From Methylobacillus caricis (GTDB lineage Bacteria > Pseudomonadota > Gammaproteobacteria > Burkholderiales > Methylophilaceae), in the NCBI RefSeq assembly GCF_020532705.1, contig NZ_JAJAVD010000001.1:1550001-1614000 (forward strand): a stretch of DNA of 64,000 nucleotides, written 5' to 3'. Position 1 is the first letter of the stretch; the number at the start of each line of letters is the position of its first letter. This document shows, piece by piece, positions 1 to 11,600 of the stretch. Below the pieces are notes generated by a model. The model was not told where the DNA came from. It saw nothing but the letters and a program-made list of their open reading frames with translations, and made no database searches. The position numbers were made by a program, and so were the translations under genes.

Positions 1-373
1 AAGCATCCTGCTGACCCTTGTTGAATCGGTGCACCTCATCCACAAACAAGATGGTGCGGCGGCCGGATTGCTGCAAGGTATGCTCGGCGCGGTCTACCGC
101 TTCCCGTATATCCTTGATGCCAGCCAGTACAGCAGAAAGCGGAATGAATTCGGCGTCAGCCGTATTGGCAATCAACCGGGCCAGCGTGGTTTTCCCTACC
201 CCGGGCGGGCCCCACAGTATCATTGATGGCAACTTGCCCGATGTAAAAGCCAGGCGCAGCGGCTTTCCTTCGCCCAGCAAGTGCGATTGCCCCACCACCT
301 CCTGCAAGGCCTTGGGACGCAATCTCTCGGCCAAAGGCGCTTGAGGGGCTATCGGTTCAAATAATCCGGTCAA
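1..373 (-). CDS. rarA: Replication-associated recombination protein A, N-terminal part (window edge)
   Basis: AAA+ ATPase of the RarA/MgsA family, which acts at stalled replication forks. Only the N-terminal ~124 residues are in the window; the gene runs off the left edge. Visible are the start of the family ([16 protein letters not shown]), the Walker A loop ([13 protein letters not shown]) and the Walker B region ([18 protein letters not shown]). The most upstream usable start is TTG at 373, because an in-frame TAG lies three codons before it; no strong Shine-Dalgarno sequence is seen. It follows lolA on the same strand, and the order ftsK-lolA-rarA is common in betaproteobacteria, so co-transcription is likely. 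Confidence 0.88.
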   Translation of the reverse strand, partial: MTGLFEPIAPQAPLAERLRPKALQEVVGQSHLLGEGKPLRLAFTSGKLPSMILWGPPGVGKTTLARLIANTADAEFIPLSAVLAGIKDIREAVDRAEHTLQQSGRRTILFVDEVHRFNKGQQDA

Positions 374-427
374 TCGGTATCTCTATCAGTAAGCATGTTT
401 CAGGCAGGTGCTGCCAGGCGGCATGCC

Positions 428-1036
428 TTACTCGCCCACAACATCTGCACCGGCTGGTGCAACAAACTTGAATGCATTTCCACTAATGGAAGGATTCCGC
501 TCCATTTTGGTAAACTGGATGGAGGTCATATGGCCGAAGCTGTCATGTAACTCCATTTTCTGCAACACATCGCCCTTGAAGCCAAGCAGGACTTTCTCAA
601 AGCCGCTATCGTCCGCCTTGGGGACGGCCTGGGCCCATTCCAGCCCATCCTTGCGCCCAATGACTGACGTTACAGTGAAATTGCGCTCCACATCCTGAGC
701 GCCAGCCAGCAATGAAGCCGGGCTTGAGCCTATAGCCTTGCCCAGCGCACGCACAGTCACCTGGTTCAATTCAGGGTCGTACAGCCAGACCTTTTCACCA
801 TCGCCCACAATCTGCTGCACATAGGGCTTGTCATAATCCCAACGGAATTTGCCGGGACGCTGCAATTGCACGCTCCCGTCGACTTCCTGCACCAGGCCGC
901 CCTGGGCATCGGTCACCACCTGGTGAAAACGTGCACGCATGGATGCCGTGGACTTGAAGAAGTCCTTCAATGACTCAACACCAGCAGCCTCAGCCAACAT
1001 AGGCACTGCCATCAACAATACTGCCAGAAGCTTCAT
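428..1036 (-). CDS. lolA: Outer-membrane lipoprotein carrier protein LolA
   Basis: Periplasmic chaperone that takes lipoproteins from the LolCDE complex to LolB at the outer membrane. The 202-residue protein has the usual length. It begins with a Sec signal peptide (MKLLAVLLMAVPMLAEAAG), followed by the conserved N-terminal pattern LKDFFKSTASMRARFHQVV and the FRWDYDKPYVQQIVGDGEKVWLYDPEL-type core of the LolA half-barrel. It lies 26 bases downstream of ftsK on the same strand and 54 bases upstream of rarA, so the three probably form one transcription unit. Confidence 0.95.
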   Translation of the reverse strand: MKLLAVLLMAVPMLAEAAGVESLKDFFKSTASMRARFHQVVTDAQGGLVQEVDGSVQLQRPGKFRWDYDKPYVQQIVGDGEKVWLYDPELNQVTVRALGKAIGSSPASLLAGAQDVERNFTVTSVIGRKDGLEWAQAVPKADDSGFEKVLLGFKGDVLQKMELHDSFGHMTSIQFTKMERNPSISGNAFKFVAPAGADVVGE

Positions 1037-1062
1037 AACATCCTTTGAATGGAACTTAACTA

Positions 1063-3357
1063 TTAATCATTATTGGGGGCCAGCACTTCACGGTTGCCAT
1101 TACTCTGCATGGCAGACACCAGCCCGGCGCGTTCCATCTCTTCAATCAACCTGGCTGCCCGGTTGTAACCTATGCGCAACTGGCGCTGCACCGAGGAAAT
1201 GGACGCCCGGCGCGATTTCAACACAATCGCAACCGCCTCGTCATAGAGCGGGTCAGCCTCTCCGCCGCCCTCTCCCAGCTCACCACCCTCGGCATTCTCA
1301 TCGGTCCCGCCGGTCAGAATGCCTTCTATGTAATTGGGTTCGCCCTGGGCTTTCAGATGCTCCACAACGCGGTGTACTTCCTGGTCGGAAACAAACGCGC
1401 CATGCACACGCTGCGGATCGCTGGTGCCTGGAGGCTGGTATAGCATATCCCCTTGGCCCAGCAACGCTTCTGCACCCATCTGGTCAAGAATGGTACGCGA
1501 GTCTATCTTGCTGGAAACCTGGAAAGCCACCCGGGTAGGGATATTGGCCTTGATTAATCCGGTAATGACATCCACCGATGGGCGCTGCGTCGCCACCACC
1601 AAGTGTATGCCGCAGGCACGGGCTTTTTGTGCCAAACGGGCAATGGGTTCTTCCACCTTCTTGCCCACCACCATCATCAGGTCAGCCAGTTCGTCAATCA
1701 CCACGACGATCAATGGCAACTCCTCCAGCGGCTCCGGCTCATCCGGCGTCAGGCTGAAAGGATGCGGGATGGATGTGCCTTCCTTTTCCGCATCGCGGAT
1801 TTTCTGGTTGTAGCCTGCCAGGTTGCGCACTCCCAGCGCCGACATTAGCTTGTAGCGGCGCTCCATTTCGGCCACGCTCCAGTTGAGGGCGTTACCAGCG
1901 TTGCGCATATCGGTAATGACAGGTGTCAGCAAATGGGGAATGGCATCGTAAACCGAAAGCTCCAGCATTTTCGGGTCAATGAGGATCAGGCGCACCTTGC
2001 TCGGCTCCGCCTTGTAGACTAGGCTCAGGATCATGGCATTGATCGCCACCGACTTGCCCGAGCCGGTAGTCCCCGCTACCAGTACGTGGGGCATCTTGGC
2101 CAGATCGGCTACCACCGGCTTGCCGGAAATATCCTTGCCCATAGCGATGGCCAGCGGAGAAGTCACGTCGGCATAAACCTGGGAACCGAGAATTTCTGAA
2201 AGGTAGACAATCTGGCGCTTGGGATTGGGAATTTCCAGGCCCATATAGGTTTTGCCCGGAATGGTCTCAACCACGCGAACGCTAACCACCGACAGGGCGC
2301 GCGCCAAGTCTCTCGACAAATTGGCTATCTGGCTGCCTTTCACGCCAGCAGCAGGGTCAATTTCATAACGGGTAATCACCGGGCCTGGCAATGCTGTCAC
2401 TACCTTGACCTCAATACCGAAATCCATGAGCTTGCGCTCAATCAGTCGGGAAGTGAATTCCAGGGTTTCAGCAGACTGCACCTCCACCACGCCGCTGGGC
2501 TCGTCAAGCAAATGGAGCGGAGGCAAGGGGGAGTCCGGCAGCGTCTCGAACAGGGGGGTTTGCTTTTCTTTCTGCACCCGCTCGCTTTTTACGATTTCAA
2601 ACGTCGCCGGCACCTCGATCTGCACCGGCTGGCGATCCTCGGTGCGCTTGCGTTCGCTGTCCACAAACTCATTACGCCGCTGCTCGGCCACCTTGCCGAC
2701 CTTGCGATCCTGGTAATCCTGCCACTTGTTGACTATATAGTGATAGCTGAATTCCAGCGCGGAGCCGAGCTTCTCGGTCATACCGATCCAGGACCAGCCG
2801 GTAAAAAGGCTGAAACCCACCGCCAAAGTCATCAACAATACCAAGGTCGATCCGGCGAAGCCCAGCAGGGCCTGCAAACCGCTGTCAATCACCGATCCCA
2901 GCATACCCCCGGCGGCCAAGGGCAGCTCTACCGACATTTGATGGACATGGCCAGCCTCAAGCGCAGCGGAAGACAGCAGCAGCATCAGGAAACCACTCAG
3001 GTTAACGATAATCAAGGGCTTATGCTCGGAGTTGACTGCTTCAAGGCGCAGGTAGACCAGCCACATTGCATAAAATGCCAAGACTACCCACCACCAGGCT
3101 GAAAAACCAAACAGGTAGAGCAGAATGTCAGAAAGCCAGGCGCCTATGGTGCCGCCTGCATTTTGTGTAATGTCGCTGTCGCTTGCACTGTGCGACCAAG
3201 AGGGATCGTCCTGCCGGTAAGTCAGCAGGATGAGCGTCAGGTAAATCCCGACCACGACCAGGCCCAACCACCAGGCCTCCTTGACTATGCCTGGAGTTTC
3301 AACCGGGGCAGCCTCGCGACGGCTGTTGAGTGGCGCGCTTTTTTTCTGGAAAAACAA
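1063..3357 (-). CDS. ftsK: DNA translocase FtsK
   Basis: Septal DNA pump that clears chromosome ends and activates XerCD at dif. The 764 residues are those of a short-linker FtsK. Four or so membrane segments lie in residues ~28-190 (first one [17 protein letters not shown]), then a charged linker, then the motor. Walker A is AGTTGSGKS near residue 430 and Walker B is [15 protein letters not shown] near 555. The C-terminal gamma winged-helix domain, which reads KOPS, is seen at ~700-764 ([23 protein letters not shown]). No sign of damage. It is divergent from the dps-trxB side and leads the lolA-rarA group. Confidence 0.97.
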   Translation of the reverse strand: MFFQKKSAPLNSRREAAPVETPGIVKEAWWLGLVVVGIYLTLILLTYRQDDPSWSHSASDSDITQNAGGTIGAWLSDILLYLFGFSAWWWVVLAFYAMWLVYLRLEAVNSEHKPLIIVNLSGFLMLLLSSAALEAGHVHQMSVELPLAAGGMLGSVIDSGLQALLGFAGSTLVLLMTLAVGFSLFTGWSWIGMTEKLGSALEFSYHYIVNKWQDYQDRKVGKVAEQRRNEFVDSERKRTEDRQPVQIEVPATFEIVKSERVQKEKQTPLFETLPDSPLPPLHLLDEPSGVVEVQSAETLEFTSRLIERKLMDFGIEVKVVTALPGPVITRYEIDPAAGVKGSQIANLSRDLARALSVVSVRVVETIPGKTYMGLEIPNPKRQIVYLSEILGSQVYADVTSPLAIAMGKDISGKPVVADLAKMPHVLVAGTTGSGKSVAINAMILSLVYKAEPSKVRLILIDPKMLELSVYDAIPHLLTPVITDMRNAGNALNWSVAEMERRYKLMSALGVRNLAGYNQKIRDAEKEGTSIPHPFSLTPDEPEPLEELPLIVVVIDELADLMMVVGKKVEEPIARLAQKARACGIHLVVATQRPSVDVITGLIKANIPTRVAFQVSSKIDSRTILDQMGAEALLGQGDMLYQPPGTSDPQRVHGAFVSDQEVHRVVEHLKAQGEPNYIEGILTGGTDENAEGGELGEGGGEADPLYDEAVAIVLKSRRASISSVQRQLRIGYNRAARLIEEMERAGLVSAMQSNGNREVLAPNND

Positions 3358-3493
3358 GATGATCTATTACCCGACACGAGAATATAAGCTGGTCTGATTA
3401 TAACAGCATCAACCCGCTTGGGCAGTGGCTTGCGGCCTATCAGGCAAATCATGGCCGGAAGCAGGCTTCCGGCGGCCACACAATACTAGGCGA

Positions 3494-3694
3494 TTAGACG
3501 CAATCGCAAAATGCAGCAATATTCCTCACCAGCGCACGGGCGTTGCCGGCGCGGCTGACACGATCGAATGCCGCCTCTTTTTCAGCGACGTTCTCGGCAG
3601 GAATATATTGCGAATGGGTAAACCTAGGGAGGTGACGATCGGTGCGCTGCACAGCAGCAGCGGTACCGGACAAGACACGAACTTCAACTTGCAT
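3494..3694 (-). CDS. Small hypothetical protein between ftsK and dps
   Basis: A 66-residue reading frame in the otherwise empty ftsK-dps spacer. The ATG at 3694 is preceded by AGGAAG about four bases upstream, a credible ribosome site, and this is why it is preferred over the longer in-frame start at 3739. The sequence has no signal peptide or membrane segment and ends in a short Cys-containing tail (AAFCDCV). I do not recognise it. It could be a non-coding frame; the good ribosome site is the main argument for it. Confidence 0.35.
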   Translation of the reverse strand: MQVEVRVLSGTAAAVQRTDRHLPRFTHSQYIPAENVAEKEAAFDRVSRAGNARALVRNIAAFCDCV

Positions 3695-4071
3695 GAGACT
3701 TCCTACTTTCCTTTTGGGACATTGATAACAAACCATCACCGGAATTTTGTTCCGGTTGTTTTCTCTGACATCATGATGCGCAAATAATTCACCGATAATA
3801 TCTAGGCACTTACCGCCACTCCCACATGAGCATCCGAGAGAGGAAATTATAAGAAAAAGTCCATATTTTTCTTGAAGTTACATATAGACATACCGATTGA
3901 TTAAATTTAACTATCACCTAAATAACAACAATCAATTTGCGCTAAACAGAGATGCCCCTCTACACTATGAAAACTATCAGGTAACAGAAACTAAGATTAG
4001 CTACAATTGTCTGGTATAACGCAATTCATGGCTGCAACTGCGCCCCATCTATTTAAATAATGGAGAACAAA
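3695..4071. other. ftsK-dps intergenic region, distal part
   Basis: Non-coding stretch upstream of dps. It holds a hairpin at 3738-3756 (ACCGGAA, loop of five, TTCCGGT) followed by a T-rich run on plus, a 10-bp self-complementary TTAAATTTAA at 3901-3910, and an extended -10 element near 4012. The DNA is AT-rich from about 3840 onward. No RNA gene is recognised. Confidence 0.5.
4012..4020 (+). promoter_or_regulatory. Probable extended -10 promoter of dps
   Basis: TGGTATAAC matches the extended -10 pattern TGnTATAAT. It lies 52 bases before the chosen dps start. No good -35 hexamer is visible at the right distance, which fits an extended -10 or activator-dependent promoter. Assignment is by eye. 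Confidence 0.4.
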
Positions 4072-4542
4072 ATGGTTGATATTGGCATTAGTGAAAAAGA
4101 TCGCAAAAAAATTGCAGAAGGTCTATCCCGTTTCCTGGCAGATACTTACACCTTGTATTTGAAAACCCATTATTTCCACTGGAATGTAACAGGGCCACAA
4201 TTCCGCACCCTGCACCTGATGTTCGAAGAGCAATACAATGAACTGTGGACTGCGGTCGACCAGATCGCAGAACGTATTCGCTCCCTGGATTTTCATGCGC
4301 CCGGCACCTATAGTGAATTCAGCAAACTCACATCCATCACTGAAAGTAATGGTGTGCCCCATGCCCAGGACATGATCAAGGAGCTGGTCGCAGGCCACGA
4401 GGCTGTAGTACGCACTGCACGTTCAGTATTTCCGGCTGCAGAAAAAGCTTCCGATGAAGCGACAGCTGACTTATTGACCCAGCGCCTGCAGATTCATGAA
4501 AAAACTGCATGGATGTTGCGTAGCCTGCTTGAAAAACCATAA
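4072..4542 (+). CDS. dps: Dps family DNA-binding ferritin-like protein
   Basis: Starvation/oxidative-stress mini-ferritin that stores iron using peroxide and may bind DNA. The 156-residue protein has the Dps signature at the inter-subunit ferroxidase site: [28 protein letters not shown], with His, Asp and Glu ligands, and a C-terminal helix ending [16 protein letters not shown]. The start at 4072 is chosen because GGAG seven bases upstream is a good ribosome site; this GGAG sits inside the sequence ATGGAGAACAAA, whose own ATG (4060) has no ribosome site. It stands between ftsK and trxB, and both it and trxB serve redox defence. Confidence 0.95.
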   Translation: MVDIGISEKDRKKIAEGLSRFLADTYTLYLKTHYFHWNVTGPQFRTLHLMFEEQYNELWTAVDQIAERIRSLDFHAPGTYSEFSKLTSITESNGVPHAQDMIKELVAGHEAVVRTARSVFPAAEKASDEATADLLTQRLQIHEKTAWMLRSLLEKP

Positions 4543-4558
4543 CATTCGTCCCACTTAA

Positions 4559-5545
<987 letters not shown>

Positions 5546-5612
5546 TTAAGTAATCACAACATGCGGCGGGCTAGTGCCTGCTGCATGCTGTTCAGTAGTA
5601 CAGGCTGGAATC

Positions 5613-6152
5613 ATGATGGATGCAGACGACAAGGACGATGAAATCGAACTGTTCCTTGAAGCAGTCAAGGGCGCACGTCCGCTGAAACCATCGCGCCTGC
5701 ATCACCCTCCCCCGACCCCCAAGCCAATTCCCAGGCAATTCATCCGTGATGAACGCCAGGCGCTGGCAGATTCCCTCAGTGATCATTACATTCCCGCCCA
5801 TGAACTGGAAAGTGGAGAAGAGCTGCTTTACTTGCGTGATGGCCACTCCCCCGACATCCTGAGCAAGCTCAGGCGTGGCCATTGGGTGGTGCAAGCCGCC
5901 ATAGATCTGCATGGCATGGTCAGCGATGAGGCCCGGCTTTATGTCGCAGAATTTTTGCACCACTGTAAAAAACGAGGCATCCGCTGTGTCCGTATCATTC
6001 ATGGCAAAGGCTTGAGCTCGCATAACCGTGAGCCGGTACTCAAGCACAAATTGCGCAATTGGCTAATGCAAAAAGACGAAGTCATCGCCTATGCCCAGGC
6101 ACGCCAGCAGGACGGTGGCAGCGGTGCAGTGATTGTCCTGCTCAAGGCATGA
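5613..6152 (+). CDS. Smr domain protein (endonuclease-like)
   Basis: The C-terminal half (residues ~90-179) is an Smr domain: AAIDLHGMVSDEARLYVAEFLHHCKKRGIRCVRIIHGKGL with the DLHG and HGKG signature motifs. Smr domains in MutS2 and stand-alone proteins are nucleases acting on DNA or RNA; the exact substrate of this single-domain type is not known. The charged N-terminus (MMDADDKDDEIELF) precedes a proline-rich linker. Start 5613 is preferred over an ATG-like start at 5574 because the latter gives an atypical Cys-rich leader. It probably reads through from trxB. Confidence 0.85.
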   Translation: MMDADDKDDEIELFLEAVKGARPLKPSRLHHPPPTPKPIPRQFIRDERQALADSLSDHYIPAHELESGEELLYLRDGHSPDILSKLRRGHWVVQAAIDLHGMVSDEARLYVAEFLHHCKKRGIRCVRIIHGKGLSSHNREPVLKHKLRNWLMQKDEVIAYAQARQQDGGSGAVIVLLKA

Positions 6153-6243
6153 AAATATAGTCTCACCGGCTGTAAACTAAAGAAATAGTCTCGCGTTTAC
6201 TATTCATCGCACTCTGGTGTGCATGGAATAAAGTGAGATCAAC

Positions 6244-7539
6244 ATGCAGTGGCGTCTATTGACGTGTACAACCGTGATGGTGCTGTTATTGCATAGCCCA
6301 TCCATCCTCCATGCGGCAGAAGCCGATAACCTGGGCCAGCTGACACTGGACAAGGTCAGTAAACTTTTTACGGCAAACAACCGCGAACTCCTGCTCTCCA
6401 AACGCTACCTGGAGGGGACAAAGGCAGACACCCTGACTGCCGCACAAAACCCCAACCCGACATTTTCGTTGAACTCCAACAACTTCAATCTACAAGGAAG
6501 CAATGGCAATGGCGGCCTAAGCAACCGCACCCTGGATACCATTGCGCGCATTGAGCAACCTGTGGAGCGCGGCAACAAACGTGCGTTGCGTATGGCAATG
6601 GCTGATGATGCCGTGCAGGCGAGCGAGCTAGACTTGCGTGACAGCCTGCGCCAGCAAAAACAGTTGCTCTACAACGCCTACTACGATTTGTTGCTTGCCC
6701 AGGAAACAGAACACATCCTGCAGGAAAACCAAGCGCTGTACGACAAAATGCTACAAGCCGCTGAATTGCGCCTTAAAGCTGGCGACATTTCTACAACAGA
6801 TACCTCACGCATCCGGATTGACGTATTGCGTGCACAGAACGATCTGCGCCAGGCAAAAGCTGAAAAGGAAAAAGCTCAAGCTGACCTTGCCTATATGATA
6901 GGCAAGGAACAGGAAGCCAAAAACATCATGGTCAGCGATACCTGGCCTGATACAGCCATGGCTGCTGAAAACCTGTCTGCAAATGTGGAACAACGGCCTG
7001 ACATCCAAGCGGCCATCGCGCGTATCCAATTAGCCAATGAGAATCGCAAACTTGCACAAGCACAAACCACGCGAGACATCACCATCGGCATGCAGTATGA
7101 GCATTACCCGAGTGGAAATGGAGGCGGTGGTGGCAATAACAATGGCCGCAACACCATAGGTGTAGGCTTCAGCATTCCCTTGTTTACCGGTTATCAATAC
7201 CAGGGCGAGATCGCACATGCTGAGGTGGACTACACCACTGCAATGGAAGCAGAGGAGCGCATCCGGGCCAATGCATTAAGTGAGGTCAACCGCGCCCGAG
7301 CTGATCTGGATGCGTCGATTGAGAAGGTCAATCGCTACGACCAGAACATGCTGCAGGAAGCAGAAAAAACGGCACAGGCCGCCGAGTTTGCCTACCAGCA
7401 CGGAGCGATGGGAGTCACCGACTTGCTCGACGCGCGCCGCGTATTGCGTGCATTGCAAATCGACGCTGCCACCGCCCATGCAGATTTTGCCAAATCCCTC
7501 GCCAACTGGCGCGCTGCCATCAACCCTGGTGACAATTAA
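6244..7539 (+). CDS. Outer-membrane efflux protein, CzcC/TolC family
   Basis: Outer-membrane channel of a heavy-metal RND system. The 431 residues begin with a signal peptide (MVLLLHSPSILHAAEA) and have the two helical outer-membrane efflux repeats: NANRELLLSKRYLEGTKADTLTAAQNPNP is the typical first-repeat entry, and a Gly/Asn-rich turn (GNGGGGGNNNGRN) lies near residue 295. No lipobox cysteine is seen, unlike NodT-type channels. It is the first gene of a three-gene operon with the adaptor (34 bases downstream) and the pump. Confidence 0.88.
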   Translation: MQWRLLTCTTVMVLLLHSPSILHAAEADNLGQLTLDKVSKLFTANNRELLLSKRYLEGTKADTLTAAQNPNPTFSLNSNNFNLQGSNGNGGLSNRTLDTIARIEQPVERGNKRALRMAMADDAVQASELDLRDSLRQQKQLLYNAYYDLLLAQETEHILQENQALYDKMLQAAELRLKAGDISTTDTSRIRIDVLRAQNDLRQAKAEKEKAQADLAYMIGKEQEAKNIMVSDTWPDTAMAAENLSANVEQRPDIQAAIARIQLANENRKLAQAQTTRDITIGMQYEHYPSGNGGGGGNNNGRNTIGVGFSIPLFTGYQYQGEIAHAEVDYTTAMEAEERIRANALSEVNRARADLDASIEKVNRYDQNMLQEAEKTAQAAEFAYQHGAMGVTDLLDARRVLRALQIDAATAHADFAKSLANWRAAINPGDN

Positions 7540-7572
7540 TACGCTTAAACCTGAAGGTTAAGAAAGCCCATA

Positions 7573-8679
7573 ATGAACAAGAAATTACTGATCCTGCTGT
7601 TATCAAGCCTTTATAGCATGACCCCGCTATTGGCAGCGGAAGCCGTCAAGCCAAAAGCTGCCGATGAGGTAGTACTGGCAGCAGACTCCCCACAGCTCGC
7701 CAACCTGAAAATCGAGGCAGTGACCCAGATTCCAGCCCCCGCCTCATCTCCCCTCAATGGCAAGATTGTATTCAACGAAAACTTTACTGCGCGCATCAGT
7801 TCTCCAGTTGTAGGGCGTGCGCTCAAGATCAATGCTGAAGTCGGCAATAGCGTGAAATCCGGCCAGGTATTGATGACCATGGACTCTCCCGACCTGGGCA
7901 GCGCAATTGCCGATGCCCGCAAGGCTCAGGCCGAACTGCAATTGAAGAAACAAGCCTATGACCGTAGCCGCATGCTGCTTGATGGCGGCGTGATACCGCA
8001 TAAAGAACTTGAAGCCAGCAAGACAGACCTGGATGAAGCTGCTGCCGAATCCGAGCGCGCCAGTGCCCGCCTCAACAATCTTGGTGCAAGCCGCAATAAC
8101 AATCAAAGCTATAGTGTGCGTGCCCCACTGGCTGGAATCATCGTTGACCGACAGGTGAGCCCCGGTAGCGAGGTCAGGCCAGAAGCCCCCGCCCCGCTGT
8201 TCATCATCACCGACCCATTGCACCTCTGGGCCAGCATAGACCTGCCTGAGCGCGACCTGGGGAAGGTCAATCCGGGTCAAAGTGTTTCGATTGAGGTGGA
8301 TGCATATCCAGGTGAAGTATTCAACGGCAAGATCCTCTCCATCGGTGCCATGATAGACCCTGCCACCCGCCGCGTTCCCGTTCGCTGTTCGGTAGACAGC
8401 AAGGAGGGGCGCCTCAAGCCTGAAATGTATGCCCGCATCACTCCATTAAGCCCGGATAATCGCCAGGTGATCCGCATCCCCAACAGTGCCCTGATTACGG
8501 AAGGCCTCTATAGCTATGTCTTTGTTGAGACCAGCCCGGGACATATCAAGAAGCGGCGGGTAACCCTGGACGTTCAGGGCAAGGATTTTGCCACCGTAAA
8601 ACAAGGCCTGAGCAACAATGAAAAACTGGTGATATCAGGGGCAATCCTGCTCAACTCTGAACTTGCCGCAGGTAAATAG
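7573..8679 (+). CDS. RND efflux periplasmic adaptor, CzcB/CusB type
   Basis: Membrane-fusion protein linking the inner-membrane pump to the outer-membrane channel. The 368 residues have a signal peptide (LLSSLYSMTPLLAAEA), a lipoyl/barrel-sandwich half (GRALKINAEVGNSVKSGQVLMTMDSPDL), a helical hairpin (~105-165), the second lipoyl half (YSVRAPLAGIIVDRQVSPGSEV) and a beta-barrel (WASIDLPERDLGKVNPGQSVSI). No His-rich metal-binding extension is visible. It lies between the channel and pump genes with short gaps, so it is co-transcribed. Confidence 0.92.
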   Translation: MNKKLLILLLSSLYSMTPLLAAEAVKPKAADEVVLAADSPQLANLKIEAVTQIPAPASSPLNGKIVFNENFTARISSPVVGRALKINAEVGNSVKSGQVLMTMDSPDLGSAIADARKAQAELQLKKQAYDRSRMLLDGGVIPHKELEASKTDLDEAAAESERASARLNNLGASRNNNQSYSVRAPLAGIIVDRQVSPGSEVRPEAPAPLFIITDPLHLWASIDLPERDLGKVNPGQSVSIEVDAYPGEVFNGKILSIGAMIDPATRRVPVRCSVDSKEGRLKPEMYARITPLSPDNRQVIRIPNSALITEGLYSYVFVETSPGHIKKRRVTLDVQGKDFATVKQGLSNNEKLVISGAILLNSELAAGK

Positions 8680-8690
8680 GGCCACCCATC

Positions 8691-11600
8691 ATGTTGAATA
8701 AGCTGATCACATTCTCGTTGCAACAGCGGGTGTTTGTCTTGTTAGGCACCCTGGCCCTGGTCATTGCCGGTTATTTTGCAGTGGATAACATGCCGATTGA
8801 GGCATTTCCCGACGTAGAGGATGTACATGTCGGCATCGTGACGCAAGTGCCTGGTCTCGCGCCTGAAGAAGTTGAGCGTGTTGTCACTCTGCCGATCGAA
8901 CACGAAATGAGTGGTGTGCCCCACCTGACCCAGATGCGTTCGGTCTCAATCACGGGACTTTCAGTCATTACTCTCACCTTCTCGGAAAAAACCGATGATT
9001 ACTTTGCCCGTCAACAAGTGCTGGAACGCCTGCAGAATGCAGACCTGCCGCCGGATTATCAACCGACACTGGCACCGCTCTCCACCGCAGTAGGCGAAAT
9101 CTTCCGCTATCTGGTGGAAGCTCCCAACGATATGCCGCAACGCGAAATCCGTGCCATTCAGGACTGGCAGATCCGTCCCATGCTGCGCACCGTACCCGGC
9201 GTGGCCGACATCACCAGTTTTGGCGGCAGCATCAAGGAGTACCAGGTCAAGCTTGATCCGTATCTATTGAAAAAATTCGATATCACCATAGACCAGGTCA
9301 ACCGCGCACTCAGCGGCAACAGCAGTAATATAGGTGGCGGTCTCATGCATCGCGGCGATGAAGACCTGGTAGTACGCGGTATCGGCCTCTACAAGAGCCT
9401 GGATGACATCGCCAGCACGGTGATTGATTCACGTAGCGGCAAGCCCATCCTCGTCAGCGACATAGGGGCTGTGGAAATCGGTGACCGGACCCGCTCCGGC
9501 ATTGTCGCATTCAATGATAAAGACGATGTGGTGGAAGGCATTGTCATCATGAACAAGGGCCAGAACCCGGCCAAGGTGATTGAGGCGATACGAAAAAAGG
9601 TCGCCGAAATCAACGCCAAGCTTCCGCCTGGCGTAAAGGTCGCACCATTCTATGACCGGACGACCCTGATCGAGCATACCGTGCATACGGTCACCGAGAA
9701 CCTGATCGTAGGTGCCTTGCTGGTTGTCACCATCCTGATCATCTTCCTGCGCAACTGGCGGGCTGCCCTGATCGTGGCATCGGTGATCCCGCTCTCACTG
9801 CTGTTTGCCTTTATCGTCATGGATATCCGTGGCGTTTCTGCCAACCTGATCTCGCTGGGCGCAGTAGACTTCGGGATCATTATCGACAGCGCAGTGGTAT
9901 TGGTGGAAGCGCTCATGGTCCGGCTGGCGGTAGCCCAGATAGACAAGCTGCCGCAACAAGCCACTTTTGGCTGGCGTTTGCATACCCTCAAGCAAACCGC
10001 CATTGAAATGGGCAGGCCCATCCTCTTTTCCAAGGCCATCATCATTCTGGCTTTTTTGCCGATCTTCACCTTCCAGCGTGTGGAAGGCAAGATTTTCTCG
10101 CCCATGGCATTCACCCTGAGCTTTGCCCTGCTGGGAGCCATCCTGCTCACCCTCACTCTGGTGCCTGCATTGCTTTCCTACACCATGCGCCGCGAGGATA
10201 TGGCGGAACAGCACAGCGGCTGGATGCACAAGATACAGGAAGGCTACCGCAGCCTGCTGCTACGCACCGTCAATATCCGCTGGCTGCTGGTCGCAGGCTC
10301 TGTTGGCCTATTGCTCGCATCCATCTTGCTGGCTCCCAGGCTAGGCTCTGAATTCCTGCCCAAGCTGGATGAAGGCAACATATGGCTCACCATCAGCCTG
10401 CCGCCCTCCACTGGCCTTGCCAAAACCAAGGAGGTGGAACGTCATGTGCGCCACATCCTCGAGAGTTACAAGGAAGTCAACCTGGTAGTCAGCCATGTCG
10501 GCCGCCCTGACGATGGCACTGATCCCAAAGGCCCGAACAACATCGAAATCCTGGCCGACCTCAAGCCGCGGGCTGAATGGGGCTTTGCCACCAAGGAAGC
10601 GCTCATCGAAAGTATCTCGGGCAAGATACACACCATCCCTGGCATCCCAACCAACTTCTCGCAGGTAATCCAGGACAGCGTGGAAGAAGCCCTTTCAGGA
10701 GTCAAGGGCGAAATCTCGGTCAAGATTTTTGGCCCTGACCTTTCGATTCTGGAAGACAAGGCCGACCAGGTGGTGGATGTGCTGAACAGCATCAAGGGAG
10801 CTACAGATGTTGCGGCCATCCGCATCTCCGGCAACTCTGAGCTGAATATCACGCTGGATAGATCAAAGCTTGCCCGCTACGGCATGACGGTCAATGATGT
10901 CAACACCACCATACAGACAGCCATGGCGGGCAATGCCGCCAACACTTTTTATGATGGGGAGCGCCGCTTTGACGTGACCTTGCGCCTGGACCGGCAATAC
11001 CGCGATGGCGTGGATGACATCGCGGAACTGCCTGTGGCATTGCCTGACAATGCCGGCACCATTCCGTTGGGCGAAGTCGCCGACATCAGCATCAAGCAAG
11101 GCGCATCCCGCGTCAGCCGTGAAGGTGTATCGCGCATTGTCGCCATCAAGGCCAACCTGATCAATCGTGACCAGGGCAGCTTTGTGGCCGAAGCCATGGA
11201 CAAGGTCAAGCAGCAGGTCAAACTGCCCCCAGGGTACTCCATTACCTGGGGTGGCCAGTTCGAGAACCAGCAACGCGCAATGAAACGTTTGCAGGTGATT
11301 GTTCCACTGTCCCTGATGCTGATATTCGTGCTGCTGTTCATAGCCTTCAAGTCCATACGCAACGCCCTGCTGGTGCTGTTGATGATCCCATTCACCCTGA
11401 TCGGCGGCTTGGCAGCCCTGGGGCTAGCCAGTTTGCACCTTTCAGTATCCGCGGCAGTGGGCTTTATCGCCCTGGCTGGGGTCTCGGTACAAAACGGCGT
11501 CATCATGGTGGAACAAATCAAGTACCTGATGCGTGAAGGTTATGCGTTGAGGAAAGCCGTGGTAGATGGTGCTGTCGCACGGCTGCGCCCCATCATGATG

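Noticed and set aside
939-1538. Plus-strand frame of 199 residues
   Set aside because: Antisense to lolA and ftsK; composition typical of a shadow frame (Arg/Pro/His-rich).
3884-3920. Possible OxyR site upstream of dps
   Set aside because: One ATAG and an ACTAT occur near a TTAAATTTAA palindrome, but the four tetranucleotides do not sit at the required spacing.
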